Below are positions 1 through 10,200 of a stretch of DNA of 64,000 nt, one piece after another. Positions within the stretch are counted from its first letter, which is position 1. The number at the start of each line of letters is the position of its first letter. Position numbers and translations under genes: made by a program. Source of the stretch: an uncultured Flavobacteriales bacterium (GTDB lineage Bacteria; Bacteroidota; Bacteroidia; Flavobacteriales_G; Salibacteraceae). The notes under the pieces were generated by a model, which saw nothing but the letters and a program-made list of their open reading frames with translations, was not told the origin of the DNA and made no database searches. The stretch lies in contig CALSPD010000010.1 in NCBI GenBank assembly GCA_943788145.1, positions 48,904 to 112,903 of the forward strand. Direction: 5' to 3'.

Positions 1-789
1 CCTAAAACATGGAGTATAACCCGCATTTTTAATCGGTAAATCGGTTTCAGATAGAATGACACCTCTATAAATGTTGGTGATGGGCACCTCTGCTGTTGGG
101 ATTAAAAAAAGATCATCTACCGTTGCATGATACATCTGACCATCCTTGTCAGGCAATTGACCGGTTCCAAATCCCGAGTCGGCATTAATCATTAAAGGTG
201 GAATGATTTCGCTGTATCCAGCAGCTTCAGCTTCATCTAAGAAAAACTGAATCAACGCCCGCTGTAGTTTAGCTCCTTTTCCAAGGTAAACGGGAAATCC
301 AGCTCCTGTAATTTTAACTCCGAGTTCGAAATCAATTAAGCCGTAGGTTTTGGCTAAATCCCAGTGCGGTGTTGCGTGTTTTGCATCCGAAGCCTCACCC
401 CAAGAGCGGACTGTTTCATTGTCCTCGCTGTTGCGCCCCTCGGGTACGGAGCTGTGCGGGGTGTTTGGAATAGTCGCAAGCAGGTCCAATAGATCTTTTT
501 CCAGCTGGCGTAATTCTAGCTCGAGTTCTTGGTTATACTTTTTTAATTCCGAAGTTTTTTCTTTGGCGGAATTGGCGCCTGCGCTATTTCCTTCCTTCAT
601 CATTCGGCCAATTTCCGAAGCAATTCTTTTTGCCTCAGCGAGGTTTTGATCTAAGGTAAATTGTGCATGTTTACGCTTATCGTCTAGGCTAATAGCTAAA
701 TCGATTTGATCGAGCGCGTCTACCTTTCGTTTGGCAAGCGCATCAATAACAGCTTGTCTGTTTTCGCGGATGTGAGATACTTGTAACAT
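1..789 (-). CDS. serS: Seryl-tRNA synthetase, N-terminal part (cut by window edge)
   Basis: The reading frame runs leftward from an ATG at 789 and is still open at base 1, so only the first ~263 residues are present. It begins MLQVSHIRENRQAVIDALAK and shows the long two-helix antiparallel coiled coil at residues ~25-105 that binds the long variable arm of tRNA-Ser. The start of the catalytic core follows, with TPHWDLAKTYGLIDFE and, near the edge, the class II motif region IPTAEVPITN. The enzyme charges tRNA-Ser with serine in the cytoplasm. The C-terminal two fifths, with motifs 2 and 3, lies outside the window. It is co-oriented with rpmA and rplU but separated from them by a terminator. Confidence 0.95.
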   Translation of the reverse strand, partial: MLQVSHIRENRQAVIDALAKRKVDALDQIDLAISLDDKRKHAQFTLDQNLAEAKRIASEIGRMMKEGNSAGANSAKEKTSELKKYNQELELELRQLEKDLLDLLATIPNTPHSSVPEGRNSEDNETVRSWGEASDAKHATPHWDLAKTYGLIDFELGVKITGAGFPVYLGKGAKLQRALIQFFLDEAEAAGYSEIIPPLMINADSGFGTGQLPDKDGQMYHATVDDLFLIPTAEVPITNIYRGVILSETDLPIKNAGYTPCFR

Positions 790-811
790 GTGTCAATAAT
801 GGAGCGAATGA

Positions 812-849
812 AAACAAAAAATCCCGATTCAACATGCATCGAATCGGGA
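812..849 (-). terminator. Rho-independent terminator after rpmA
   Basis: An 8-bp perfect stem (823-830 with 841-848, CCCGATTC/GAATCGGG) has a 10-nt loop. On the minus strand it is followed by a T-rich run. It sits 25 bp beyond the rpmA stop and before the serS start, so it ends the rplU-rpmA transcript. Confidence 0.85.
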
Positions 850-873
850 CAATTAATATGAATTAACTTGTTC

Positions 874-1137
874 TTAGTTCTCTGCCTTAGGAAGGACAGA
901 TACAAAGGACTTGTTGTTTTTCTTTTTCTGGAAGGTTACGATTCCATCGGAAGTTGCAAATAATGTATGGTCTTTACCAACACCCACGTTTTCACCTGGG
1001 TTGTGGTGTGTGCCTCGCTGACGAACAATAATGTTTCCAGCAATTGCGGTTTGACCGCCATAAATTTTTACTCCAAGTCGCTTACTATGCGACTCACGTC
1101 CGTTTTTGGAACTACCTACACCTTTTTTATGTGCCAT
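874..1137 (-). CDS. rpmA: 50S ribosomal protein L27
   Basis: This 87-residue protein begins [20 protein letters not shown] and contains the L27 signature [17 protein letters not shown] followed by [17 protein letters not shown]27 lies near the peptidyl transferase centre of the large ribosomal subunit. There is no N-terminal cleavable extension of the kind found in Firmicutes. It lies 20 bp downstream of rplU, the usual bacterial L21-L27 pair, and the two are probably co-transcribed from the promoter proposed upstream of rplU. Confidence 0.98.
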   Translation of the reverse strand: MAHKKGVGSSKNGRESHSKRLGVKIYGGQTAIAGNIIVRQRGTHHNPGENVGVGKDHTLFATSDGIVTFQKKKNNKSFVSVLPKAEN

Positions 1138-1157
1138 GATGTTCTAATTTTTAAAGC

Positions 1158-1571
1158 TTATTCTTCGCTTTTTGGTTCTTCTACTTTCTCAGCCTTAGGG
1201 GCAACTTCTTTCGCTTCTGCTTTTGGAGCTGCCTCCTTTTTAGCAGCGGCTTTAGCTCCACCAGCTTTAATTTCATTGATCTGGATTTCCGTCAAATACT
1301 GACGGTGTCCATTCATCTTCTGGTAACCTTTACGTCTCTTCTTTTTGAAGACGATTACCTTATCACCTTTAAGGTGTTCCAAGACAGTTGCACATACTTG
1401 TGCACCATCGATAGCTGGGGCGCCAATGTTTACTTTTCCTCCATCTTCAATAAGAAGTACACGATCGAAGTTTACCTTCTTTCCAACTTCAGTATCTAAA
1501 CGGTGAACATAAACCTTTTGGTCTTTTTCAACTTTAAATTGCTGCCCTGCTATATCTACAATTGCGTACAT
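1158..1571 (-). CDS. rplU: 50S ribosomal protein L21 with Ala/Lys/Glu-rich tail
   Basis: Residues 1-103 form a normal L21 domain: it starts MYAIVDIAGQQFKVEKDQKV, has a basic KKKRRKGYQKMNGHRQ segment that contacts 23S rRNA, and ends LTEIQINEI. The remaining ~33 residues form a low-complexity extension rich in A, K, E and P (for example KAAAKKEAAPKAEAKE) that is absent from the ~103-residue E. coli protein. Such tails are common in Bacteroidota L21 and are probably disordered. The gene leads the rplU-rpmA operon. Confidence 0.97.
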   Translation of the reverse strand: MYAIVDIAGQQFKVEKDQKVYVHRLDTEVGKKVNFDRVLLIEDGGKVNIGAPAIDGAQVCATVLEHLKGDKVIVFKKKRRKGYQKMNGHRQYLTEIQINEIKAGGAKAAAKKEAAPKAEAKEVAPKAEKVEEPKSEE

Positions 1572-1602
1572 AGCTATAATTTACTTTTCTTTAAAAGGGG
1601 TG

Positions 1603-1631
1603 CGAATGTAAGACTTTTTGGTTTTCAACAA
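1603..1631 (-). promoter_or_regulatory. Candidate Bacteroidota sigma-ABfr promoter of rplU-rpmA
   Basis: Read on the minus strand there is a TTG (1629-1631), an 18-bp spacer and TACATTCG (1603-1610), one mismatch from the Bacteroidota -7 consensus TAnnTTTG. The motif lies about 32 bp upstream of the rplU start. This is a motif match only. Confidence 0.45.
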
Positions 1632-1652
1632 TCAATGCGAGATTGTTTATTT

Positions 1653-2570
1653 CTATCGGAACATCTTGTTTAGCCATTTACCTGGCGATTTCATGTTGAT
1701 CAAAAAGATTCCTAATAGAATAAAAAGCATGAAAACAAGGTCTGTCAATTGAATGAGTTCGCCATCCAATAATCCCCACCCAAGGGCTACGACAGGAATT
1801 AGGTAAGTCACTGTCGTGGCAAACACAGCTGTTGTTTCCTTGATTAACTTATTGAAAATGATGACGGCAATGGCTGTTCCAACTATGGCGAGAATGCTTA
1901 AATAAAGTACGCCTATCCAACTTTCTGGATTCGTTGCCACCTTGTCCATAAAGGACGTGCCAAAAATGAGGTAAACCAAGCACCACGGTCCTGTCAAAAG
2001 GAAAGATAGCGATGTAATGTGGGTTGGCTTGAGATGCGGAAGCTTTGATTTTATCGTATTTACAGCAATTCCATACATGAGGGCGCCACAAACTACAAGC
2101 AGTGCATATTTGCTGTTTCCGGAAAAGGCAAATAGGCTTTCAAACCCAATCAAGCCTGCCGCACCGATCAGTGCAATCAAAACACCGGTTACCTGCATCC
2201 ATGTCGTTTTGGTTCGAAAAATTGCCACACCAATAAGCAACGTGAAAAGAGATGTTAATGAGTTCAATATTCCGCTTAGCGCACTCGGTATTTGGGTTTG
2301 GGCAAGCGCAAAGAGGAAAGCTGGAATTGCGTTACCGAAAAGTCCGGTGACCAGCAAGGGAAGGTAATTACCCTTGAGGGTTTTTAAATTTCTTAAGGCA
2401 ATGGGAAGTAGCACTAAAAACGCCATTGAGATGCGAAAAGCGGCCACTTCATTGCTGTCAAAGTAAATAAGCCCCTTTTTCATTAAAATGAAAGAACTGC
2501 CCCAAGTTAAGGCGAGTAAAACCAACACAACCCATTGCGTTGGTTTATGAGAAAAATCCAGTTTCAACAT
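1653..2570 (-). CDS. EamA/DMT-family membrane transporter
   Basis: The 305-residue protein is almost entirely hydrophobic, with about ten predicted membrane helices and two EamA repeats (residues ~15-145 and ~155-295). The first helix contains WGSSFILMKKGL, typical of drug/metabolite transporters of the RhaT/YdcZ type. Members move small metabolites or drugs across the inner membrane, but the substrate cannot be read from the sequence. It is a single gene between rplU and the divergently transcribed adenosyltransferase gene. A short basic tail ends the protein. Confidence 0.9.
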   Translation of the reverse strand: MLKLDFSHKPTQWVVLVLLALTWGSSFILMKKGLIYFDSNEVAAFRISMAFLVLLPIALRNLKTLKGNYLPLLVTGLFGNAIPAFLFALAQTQIPSALSGILNSLTSLFTLLIGVAIFRTKTTWMQVTGVLIALIGAAGLIGFESLFAFSGNSKYALLVVCGALMYGIAVNTIKSKLPHLKPTHITSLSFLLTGPWCLVYLIFGTSFMDKVATNPESWIGVLYLSILAIVGTAIAVIIFNKLIKETTAVFATTVTYLIPVVALGWGLLDGELIQLTDLVFMLFILLGIFLINMKSPGKWLNKMFR

Positions 2571-2688
2571 CAGTAGCGCGAAAGTAGACGTACGATTTCG
2601 AGTTTCATAAAAACAACTGCGCCAAGAATAAATGAATTCTTAATGATGGACGGTCATTGGATTAGTACAATTTGATTAACGTTGAAAT

Positions 2689-3243
2689 ATGAAAATTTAC
2701 ACCAAAAAAGGCGATGATGGCACAACAGGATTGCTTGGTGGAACTAGGCTTCCCAAACATCATTTAAGAATAGAAAGCTATGGAACAGTGGACGAATTGA
2801 ATGCCTTTGTGGGTTCGCTTCGAGATTATGAGTTATCGGAAGGCCATCGCAGATTTCTAATTAACATCCAGGAAAAACTTTTCACCCTTGGATCGCATTT
2901 GGCAGCGGATCCCGAAAAGAACAATATGAAGCTTCCTGAATTGACCATTCATGATGTTGCCGAGTTAGAGTTGGCCATGGACAAAATGGAGGAACTTTTG
3001 CCGGAAATGAAGTTTTTTGTTTTGCCTGGTGGTCATCCAGCCGTATCATCTTGTCATGTGTGCCGAACGGTTTGCCGAAGAGCCGAGCGATTATGTGTTG
3101 CGTTGAATGAACACAATAAGCTGGACCCCATCTTGTTGACCTATTTAAATCGACTTTCTGATTATTTCTTCGTCTTATCTAGGCAGCTTACGCAAGATTT
3201 TGGAGCAGTCGAAGTTCCTTGGAACCCGACATCAAGGGCTTAA
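2689..3243 (+). CDS. PduO-type cob(I)alamin adenosyltransferase
   Basis: The 184-residue protein begins MKIYTKKGDDGTTGLLGGTR, the ATP-binding loop of the PduO/MMAB family, followed by YGTVDELNAFVG. The C-terminal half carries the conserved CRTVCRRAERLCVAL and YLNRLSDYFFVLSR motifs with active-site arginine and asparagine. It transfers the adenosyl group of ATP to cob(I)alamin to make coenzyme B12, needed for example by methylmalonyl-CoA mutase. Its length is typical of the family. No B12 biosynthesis genes lie next to it, which fits a corrinoid-salvaging organism. Confidence 0.95.
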   Translation: MKIYTKKGDDGTTGLLGGTRLPKHHLRIESYGTVDELNAFVGSLRDYELSEGHRRFLINIQEKLFTLGSHLAADPEKNNMKLPELTIHDVAELELAMDKMEELLPEMKFFVLPGGHPAVSSCHVCRTVCRRAERLCVALNEHNKLDPILLTYLNRLSDYFFVLSRQLTQDFGAVEVPWNPTSRA

Positions 3244-3283
3244 GTGTCACATTATCAAGTAGTAAGCCTGTATTAAAATAAGC

Positions 3284-3313
3284 TTGCATCGTATGATAAA
3301 AAATATATTTTTG
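3284..3313 (+). promoter_or_regulatory. Candidate sigma-ABfr promoter of the DUF2795 gene
   Basis: TTG at 3284-3286, a 19-bp spacer and TATTTTTG at 3306-3313 fully match the Bacteroidota promoter consensus TTG-N19-TAnnTTTG. The downstream ATG at 3350 would have a leader of about 30 nt containing TAGGAG at a suitable ribosome-binding distance. Confidence 0.6.
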
Positions 3314-3349
3314 CGGCATTGAGAAGGACCCCTAAAATTTAGGAGAAAA

Positions 3350-3571
3350 ATGTATTGGACTTTAGAATTAGCATCATATTTAGAAGACGCTCCTTGGCCA
3401 GCTACCAAAGACGAGTTAATCGACTTCGCCATGCGAACGGGTGCTCCATTGGAAGTGGTAGAGAATCTTCAAGCCTTGGAAGATGAAGGAGACAATTACG
3501 AAACAATTGAAGACATTTGGCCGGACTATCCTACCAAAGAAGATTTCTTCTTTAATGAAGATGAATATTAG
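3350..3571 (+). CDS. DUF2795 family small acidic protein
   Basis: The 73-residue acidic protein begins MYWTLELASYLEDAPWPATK, followed by DELIDFAMRTGAPLEVVENLQALEDEG, a pattern shared by the DUF2795 family widespread in Bacteroidota. The function is unknown. No signal peptide, membrane segment or cysteine is present. The C-terminus is aromatic and acidic (DFFFNEDEY). It has its own consensus promoter and a strong terminator, so it is a monocistronic and probably well-expressed gene. Confidence 0.85.
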   Translation: MYWTLELASYLEDAPWPATKDELIDFAMRTGAPLEVVENLQALEDEGDNYETIEDIWPDYPTKEDFFFNEDEY

Positions 3572-3594
3572 GGTTTTATAAACCTATCGAACTA

Positions 3595-3624
3595 ACAAAA
3601 GCCGTCCGTTTGGATGGCTTTTGT
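3595..3624 (+). terminator. Rho-independent terminator after the DUF2795 gene
   Basis: Perfect 9-bp arms ACAAAAGCC (3595-3603) and GGCTTTTGT (3616-3624) enclose a loop that can pair further. The hairpin sits 24 bp after the stop codon. Confidence 0.8.
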
Positions 3625-3747
3625 CGTATAAAACTGAACCGTTTGCGTCACGTGCAATCTGTATTTTCGCCCACCATTTGGCAACTTTGTCAGGTTTTTT
3701 CTTTTGGCAAGGCTGTTGAGTAAGGCCGCATCTTTAATTGAACCATC

Positions 3748-6700
3748 ATGTTAGAAGTAGTTAATAAGTTTCTCAATCAAATTTTTGGAAACAAAAGCGA
3801 TAAGGACATTAAGGAAATGACTCCCTATGTTGAGAAAATCAATGCCTTTTTTAATTCATATTCGAGTCTTTCCAACGACCAACTCCGGGGCAAAACGGCT
3901 GAACTAAAGGCACGTATCCATGAAGCAATAAAGGAAGATCAAGAACGCGTAAACGAATTAAAAGCGAAAGTTGAATTAGATGAAACGTCATTCAACGAGA
4001 AGGAGCTGATCTACGAAGAAATTGACAAAATCGACAAGGAAATTGTAGAGAAAATTGAGGCACAATTAAAGGAAATTTTACCAGAGGCGTTTGCTGTTGT
4101 AAAAGAAACCGCAAGAAGGTTTAAAGAGAATGACGAATTAGAGGTAAACGCCACCGAAATGGATTTGGAACTTGCCGTGAATGCAGGCCATATTACAATA
4201 GTCGGAGATAACGCAAAATGGAAGAATCGCTGGATGGCGGCTGGAAATGAAGTCAAATGGGAAATGGTTCATTATGATGTTCAGCTGATAGGAGGCATTG
4301 TTTTGCACGAAGGCAAGATTGCTGAGATGGCTACGGGTGAGGGTAAAACCTTGGTTGCAACGCTACCAGTTTATCTAAACGCCCTTTCAGGGCGAGGGGT
4401 TCACCTGGTTACGGTGAATGATTACTTAGCTAGAAGGGACTGCGAATGGATGGCACCAATCTTCCAATTTCATGGTTTAACCATTGATTGCATCGATCGT
4501 CATCAGCCGAATAGTGAGGCAAGACGAAAGGCATATCGATGCGACATCACTTATGGTACAAACAATGAATTCGGTTTCGATTATTTACGAGACAATATGG
4601 CGGGTCGCCCAAAAGATTTGGTGCAGCGGGTGCATAACTACGCCATTGTCGATGAGGTTGATTCGGTTTTAATCGATGATGCACGAACACCTTTGATTAT
4701 TTCTGGACCCACTCCAAAAGGCGATCAGCAGCAATTTATACAATTGAAATCGCGCATTGAAAAATTAGTTGGTGCGCAGAAATCGCTCATCAATGGTTTG
4801 CTTGCCGACTCGAAGAAAATGTTGGCATCCACATCCGAAACGACTTCCGATAAGAAGCAATTAGAAGCCAATCATAAAATTGGAGGCGAAAACCTATTGC
4901 GCGCTTTCCGAGGTCTGCCAAAGAACAAGGCGCTGATCAAGTATTTGAGTGAGCCAGGTGTGCGAACTACGCTTCAAAAAACGGAGAACTATTACCTTCA
5001 AGATCAGCAAAAGGAGATGCACATTATCGATGACGAACTCTTTTTCGTGATTGATGAAAAGCAGAACAGCATTGAGCTTACAGAAAAAGGCATTGACCTT
5101 ATAACCGAGCAAGGTGATGATAAATCCTTCTACATCATGCCTGATATTGGAATGGAGTTGTCCGATATTGAAAAACGTATTCCAGACGCAGAAGAACGCG
5201 CCAAGGTTAAAGACAAGATCATCACCGACTATGCAGAGAAAGCCGAGCGCATTCATGCGATTAATCAGCTTTTAAAGGCTTACGCATTGTTTGAAAAGGA
5301 TGTGGAATACGTAGTTATGGACGGCAAAGTCAAGATTGTTGACGAACAAACAGGACGTGTTATGGATGGCAGACGGTATTCGGACGGATTACACCAAGCC
5401 ATCGAAACGAAGGAAAACGTGAAGGTTGAAGCGGCTACGCAAACCTATGCGACAGTGACTTTGCAGAACTATTTCCGGATGTACAATAAGCTTTCGGGAA
5501 TGACAGGAACGGCTGAAACCGAAGCCGGTGAATTCTGGGAGATCTATAAATTAGATGTAGTTGTTTGTCCAACCAACCGTCCGATTGCAAGAAAAGATGA
5601 GCAAGACTTGGTCTATAAAACGGCCCGCGAAAAATATAATGCTGTAATTGATGAGGTCGAAAAGCTCAGAAATGCGGGAAGGCCAATTCTTGTTGGAACT
5701 ACTTCTGTTGAGATTTCTGAATTATTGAGCCGTATGCTCAAAATGCGAAAAATTCCTCATCAAGTTTTGAATGCCAAGCTGCATCAAAGTGAGGCGGAAG
5801 TAGTTGCCGAAGCCGGAAAATCTGGAACCGTTACGATTGCAACAAACATGGCTGGTCGTGGTACAGATATTAAGCTTGGAGAAGGCGTTAAGGACGCTGG
5901 AGGTTTGGCTATTATTGGCACCGAGCGTCATGAGTCAAGGCGTGTTGACCGTCAGTTGAGAGGTCGTGCTGGTCGTCAAGGAGATACAGGATCGTCCCAA
6001 TTTTTCGTTTCGCTTGAAGACCACTTGATGCGTCTTTTTGGTTCGGAACGTATTGCCAAACTTATGGACAGAATGGGTCTGGAGGAAGGTGAAGTGATTC
6101 AACATGGAATGGTCAGTAAGAGTATTGAGCGAGCACAAAAGAAGGTGGAGGAAAACAATTTTGGTGTCCGTAAACGATTGCTTGAATACGATGATGTGAT
6201 GAATTCACAGCGCGAGGTGATCTATAAGAAAAGACGCTACGCCTTATTTGGCGAACGAATGGGCGTTGAGACAGCAAATGCTGTTCATGACGTATGCTCC
6301 TCCATTGTAAACGAGTATCAAGATGCAAGAGATTTTGAAGGATTTGAAATGGAGCTTTTCAAGACTTTGGCCATCGAAAGCCCAGTTAACGAAGAGGAAT
6401 TCTTAAACCGATCAAATGTTGAATTGGTTGACACACTTTTCAGTAAGGCGATTAATCATTATCAAGAGAAAAACAAGTTTATCGCAGAATTGGCATTGCC
6501 GGTGATTCACCGCGTTCATAACACGCAAGGAAACCAGTTTAAAAACATCGAAATTCCACTTTCTGATGGCCGCAAAGGACTGCCTTTGGTCATCGACATG
6601 GAAGAAGCGATTGCCAAGAATGGAAGAAACATACGCTTGGAGCTGGAGAAAACAACCACCCTCGCCATGATAGACCATCAATGGAAGGAGCATTTGCGCG

Positions 6701-7152
6701 ACATGGACGATTTACGGCAGTCAGTTCAGAATGCCGTTTACGAGCAAAAGGATCCACTTTTGATTTACAAGTTTGAGTCTTTCAATCTGTTTGAACAAAT
6801 GATGGACAAAGTCAATAAGGATATCGTAGGATTCTTGTTCAGAGCTACCCTTCCAAATCAACAAGCAGCGCACGCTACTCAAGGCCCAGCTGTGGACACG
6901 GATCTTTCTCGTGTTACTGCAACCAAGCAAGAAGTGGCTCCTGGCAGTGCACCGGATCCAAGGTTGCGGGGCAACTCACCTCAGCAGCCCGAAGTGAAAA
7001 AAGAACCCGTTCGTGTGGATAAGAAGCCAGGACGAAACGATAAGGTGGAAGTACGAGATATAAAAAGTGGTGAAGTGAAAGTGGTGAAGTATAAAGTTGC
7101 TGAGGAGAAGGTGGAGCAAGGCGCTTGGGAAGTGCTTCAGATAGTTGATTAG
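3748..7152 (+). CDS. secA: Preprotein translocase ATPase SecA
   Basis: The 1134-residue SecA motor drives preproteins through SecYEG using ATP. Walker [21 protein letters not shown] lies near residue 195, and the DEAD-type box [18 protein letters not shown] near residue 300, followed by IISGPTPKG. The motor 2 motifs [12 protein letters not shown] and [12 protein letters not shown] lie near residues 700-740. Compared with E. coli (901 residues) it carries an insertion around residues 330-430 and a long Lys/Pro-rich linker after residue ~1040, both usual in Bacteroidota. The C-terminal zinc-binding cysteine cluster is absent, so SecB/lipid contacts through it are not expected. Its frame is intact, unlike many genes further right. 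Confidence 0.98.
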   Translation: MLEVVNKFLNQIFGNKSDKDIKEMTPYVEKINAFFNSYSSLSNDQLRGKTAELKARIHEAIKEDQERVNELKAKVELDETSFNEKELIYEEIDKIDKEIVEKIEAQLKEILPEAFAVVKETARRFKENDELEVNATEMDLELAVNAGHITIVGDNAKWKNRWMAAGNEVKWEMVHYDVQLIGGIVLHEGKIAEMATGEGKTLVATLPVYLNALSGRGVHLVTVNDYLARRDCEWMAPIFQFHGLTIDCIDRHQPNSEARRKAYRCDITYGTNNEFGFDYLRDNMAGRPKDLVQRVHNYAIVDEVDSVLIDDARTPLIISGPTPKGDQQQFIQLKSRIEKLVGAQKSLINGLLADSKKMLASTSETTSDKKQLEANHKIGGENLLRAFRGLPKNKALIKYLSEPGVRTTLQKTENYYLQDQQKEMHIIDDELFFVIDEKQNSIELTEKGIDLITEQGDDKSFYIMPDIGMELSDIEKRIPDAEERAKVKDKIITDYAEKAERIHAINQLLKAYALFEKDVEYVVMDGKVKIVDEQTGRVMDGRRYSDGLHQAIETKENVKVEAATQTYATVTLQNYFRMYNKLSGMTGTAETEAGEFWEIYKLDVVVCPTNRPIARKDEQDLVYKTAREKYNAVIDEVEKLRNAGRPILVGTTSVEISELLSRMLKMRKIPHQVLNAKLHQSEAEVVAEAGKSGTVTIATNMAGRGTDIKLGEGVKDAGGLAIIGTERHESRRVDRQLRGRAGRQGDTGSSQFFVSLEDHLMRLFGSERIAKLMDRMGLEEGEVIQHGMVSKSIERAQKKVEENNFGVRKRLLEYDDVMNSQREVIYKKRRYALFGERMGVETANAVHDVCSSIVNEYQDARDFEGFEMELFKTLAIESPVNEEEFLNRSNVELVDTLFSKAINHYQEKNKFIAELALPVIHRVHNTQGNQFKNIEIPLSDGRKGLPLVIDMEEAIAKNGRNIRLELEKTTTLAMIDHQWKEHLRDMDDLRQSVQNAVYEQKDPLLIYKFESFNLFEQMMDKVNKDIVGFLFRATLPNQQAAHATQGPAVDTDLSRVTATKQEVAPGSAPDPRLRGNSPQQPEVKKEPVRVDKKPGRNDKVEVRDIKSGEVKVVKYKVAEEKVEQGAWEVLQIVD

Positions 7153-7172
7153 AACCTAGCATATGATGCATA

Positions 7173-7205
7173 AAAAAAGGGCGCCTTTTGGGCGCCCTTT
7201 TTATT
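7173..7205. terminator. Bidirectional terminator between secA and the T9SS protein gene
   Basis: GGGCGCC (7179-7185) and GGCGCCC (7191-7197) form a GC-rich stem with a 5-nt loop. Seven A's on the left and six T's on the right mean it can stop transcription from both convergent genes. Confidence 0.9.
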
Positions 7206-7219
7206 TGCTCTAGATCGAT

Positions 7220-10200
7220 TTATTGAATGATCAATGGCTGAACTTCCGTCTGATCGTCTGAAGTAACTTGGAGCATATAAGCGCCAGCTGCTAGTTCAGA
7301 AATGTTAACGTCAATTACGTTAAGACCTGCGTTGTAAGTTTTACTTATTACCACTCTTCCAGCGTTGTCAAATACAGTCAACACTAGTTTATTCCATTCT
7401 GCTGTCATAGTCAACTGAACATTTTCCGATGCAGGGTTTGGATAAACCGTGAAGACCTCGTTAGCCGCAACATCCGATACACCAATTGGGTCAACGGTGA
7501 TGTTTTTCTCGGCTGGATCCTGACCACAACCGTTGTCTACAATCAGACTTACAGGGTAAGTAGTTGGGGGGCCATTCCAAGGGAATACATATGTTGGGTT
7601 CGCAGCAGTTGAAGTGTCGATGCTGTTAAACGTCCATAGGTAAGTAGTGTTAGGACTAGTATGAGTAGAACCAGCACTACTAAAATTGAATGCAGTTCCT
7701 CCAGAACCAGTATAGCTAATGTTTGCTACGGGTTCTCCAAGCACTAATAAATTAAAATCTGAAGTAGAGACACAACCATGGTTGTCAGTAGCTGTAACAC
7801 TGTACGATCCAGAAGCTGTGAAATTGTTGATAGCTGTACCAGTAGAAGCACCACCTGTCCAAGCATACGAACTTCCATCAGGAATCGTGGCGTCAATAGA
7901 AATAGGAGCGTCATCTTCACAACCTTCTACGTCAGCTATTTCAACAGCTGTAGATTTAGTAATAACCGTAGAAACAGAACTTTCACAACCTTCTTCCAGC
8001 TTTGTTACGGTATAAATACCAGCAGCATCAGCATCAATGGTTTTTGTAGTAGCTCCTGTGCTCCATGTGTATGTGGCGTTGGCGCCACCACCTGGATTTA
8101 GTGTTTCAGTTGCATCAGCACAAATGTGAATAGAAGAATCTAAATCTGCGTTTGGAATCAAACGAATAACCACAGCATCACTAGCATTTCCGCAATATTG
8201 AGTGGTAATGTTCACTGAAATGTTGAAGTTAACAGGCTCATTATTCGCGTTCAATGTTACTGAATTTTGAGTTGAAGTTTGATTGTTAACATTCCAGATC
8301 ACTGACTGCGCAGGACCGGCTTCAACCACTACTTGATTTCCGCAGATGGTGTCATCTCCACCAAGGGTGAAGCTTGCTGCGCTCACGAACTCAACCGGAC
8401 CAATGTCAGGAGTGAATGTGCTGCGTGTATTACCGAGGATGTCTGTAGGCGTGTTAGCCAATGGAGTTCCGCCTGCGTTTAAGGTATCGTTACACGTAAT
8501 GCATAACAACGCCTCTTGGAAGTTTGGATCAGTTTGTACTGAGTGCATATCGTTGCCGGATGCAGTTTGATAATCTGCCAAGGTGTTAAAGGCAGTTGTA
8601 CCCGAATAAACTAGTGTTCCTGAGGATGTATAGAAGTTGTTATAATCACTCTCGGAAATGGTGAATCCGCCCGGAGCATACAATGCGTAACCACCGCTTT
8701 GATTGTAGAACGAATTGTTCATCAATGAAATAAGGCCTCCAGATTGGAAAATTCCTGCATAATAAGTGCCACTTGTTCCCCTCCTTGCTACAGAGTTATG
8801 GTGGAAGTCGAAAATGCCAGAACCTGTAGTATAGACACCATAGTATCCATACGATGTGCCAGTTCCAGAACCTGAGTTGATGCAGTTGTTGGCCACCCGC
8901 GATCGTGGACTATTAGATCCATTACAATTTGAAAGATACAATCCATAATAGTATCCATTCTGCATGTCAGTGCCCGAGAAGTTGTTTGTAATATTGAATT
9001 TATCCACATAAACAAAGAAGGGCCCATAACCATAGAGATACATGGCTGAGTCGTTGGTAACCGTATTGTTGTTAAACTCAAGTCCATCTAAATAATAGGC
9101 ATAAACGGTATAGAAGTAAGAGTTTTTGATCTCATTACCTTCAATGGTTGTGTTTTCTGCACGACTTGTAGTTCCTCCGCCATAAGCGTAGATGTTACAG
9201 CTACCACCCTCAATTCGGTTGTTCGTAAAGGTGTTGCCATGATTGGTTCCATACATATAAATACCTGTGCTGTAGTTTCCAGCTCCAGTGTAGGTAGTTG
9301 GTCCAGCTTTGATAACACAGCCATCGATGGTACATGAATCTGCGCCTCCCGTGATTGAAAAAGCATTGGAGTAATTACCGCTTGTGGTGTTTCGGATTGT
9401 CATATTCAAAAAGGACACATGATCGGCTCCATTGAGACTGACAACGTAATTAGCTGTGTTGTTGGTAGCAGATTGAATAATGTGCACATCACTTGCGTCT
9501 CCGGAAATACTCTGAAAGTAAACTGGACGATCGGCCGAACCGCCTACGATTGGATCAATTTGGAATTGTTCGGTGTAGTTTCCTGCTTCCACATCAAACC
9601 AAACGGTATCACAGACACCTAGTATGTTCAAATCTGCAACAGCATCACTAAAGGTGTTGTAGTCAGCGCCACCAGAGCTTCCAATAACATAGACGCCTTG
9701 CATTGCAGGACCAACTGTAATTGTTGTGGTGTCGTTATTGTTCATAGTGTCCGGCTGTGCATTTGGCATGGAAGTCCATGCTTTTACTTCATATAAATTG
9801 CCGTTAGTGAATGTATAGGTACCAAGATTGACAATCGTGTCTGTAGTGCCTGAACCAGCAGCAGAATCCAATCCGAGCGTGAACCACTGGCTACCTTGTG
9901 AAGATCCGTTCACAGTCCAATCTACCATAACGGAGTCCAAGATGTTGTTTCCGAAATTTTTGATTTTTGCTGTGATGTCTTGCGTACCTGCACAAAATCC
10001 GTCTGAAATACTAGGAAGAGCAGTAACTCCAGCATTATTAGGAACACTGGCGTTGATGAGGTCAAATCCAAATGTCATTTGATAAGCACCATTTCCTTGA
10101 GGCGCAGTCGCTGTATAAGGATTGGCATAAGCTCTCCATGAACCTGCAGAGGCAGTAGTCACTGAACAATACCAAGCATAGTAAGTACTCATGTGCGACT

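Noticed and set aside
350..649. Plus-strand reading frame opposite serS
   Set aside because: It is the antisense shadow of the clearly conserved seryl-tRNA synthetase frame.
4894..6930. Minus-strand frames inside secA
   Set aside because: They are opposite a fully conserved SecA frame and have no recognisable domains.
7719..10082. Several plus-strand frames opposite the 1148-residue T9SS protein
   Set aside because: Low-complexity Thr/Ser/Val shadow translations of a repetitive secreted protein, with no independent support.
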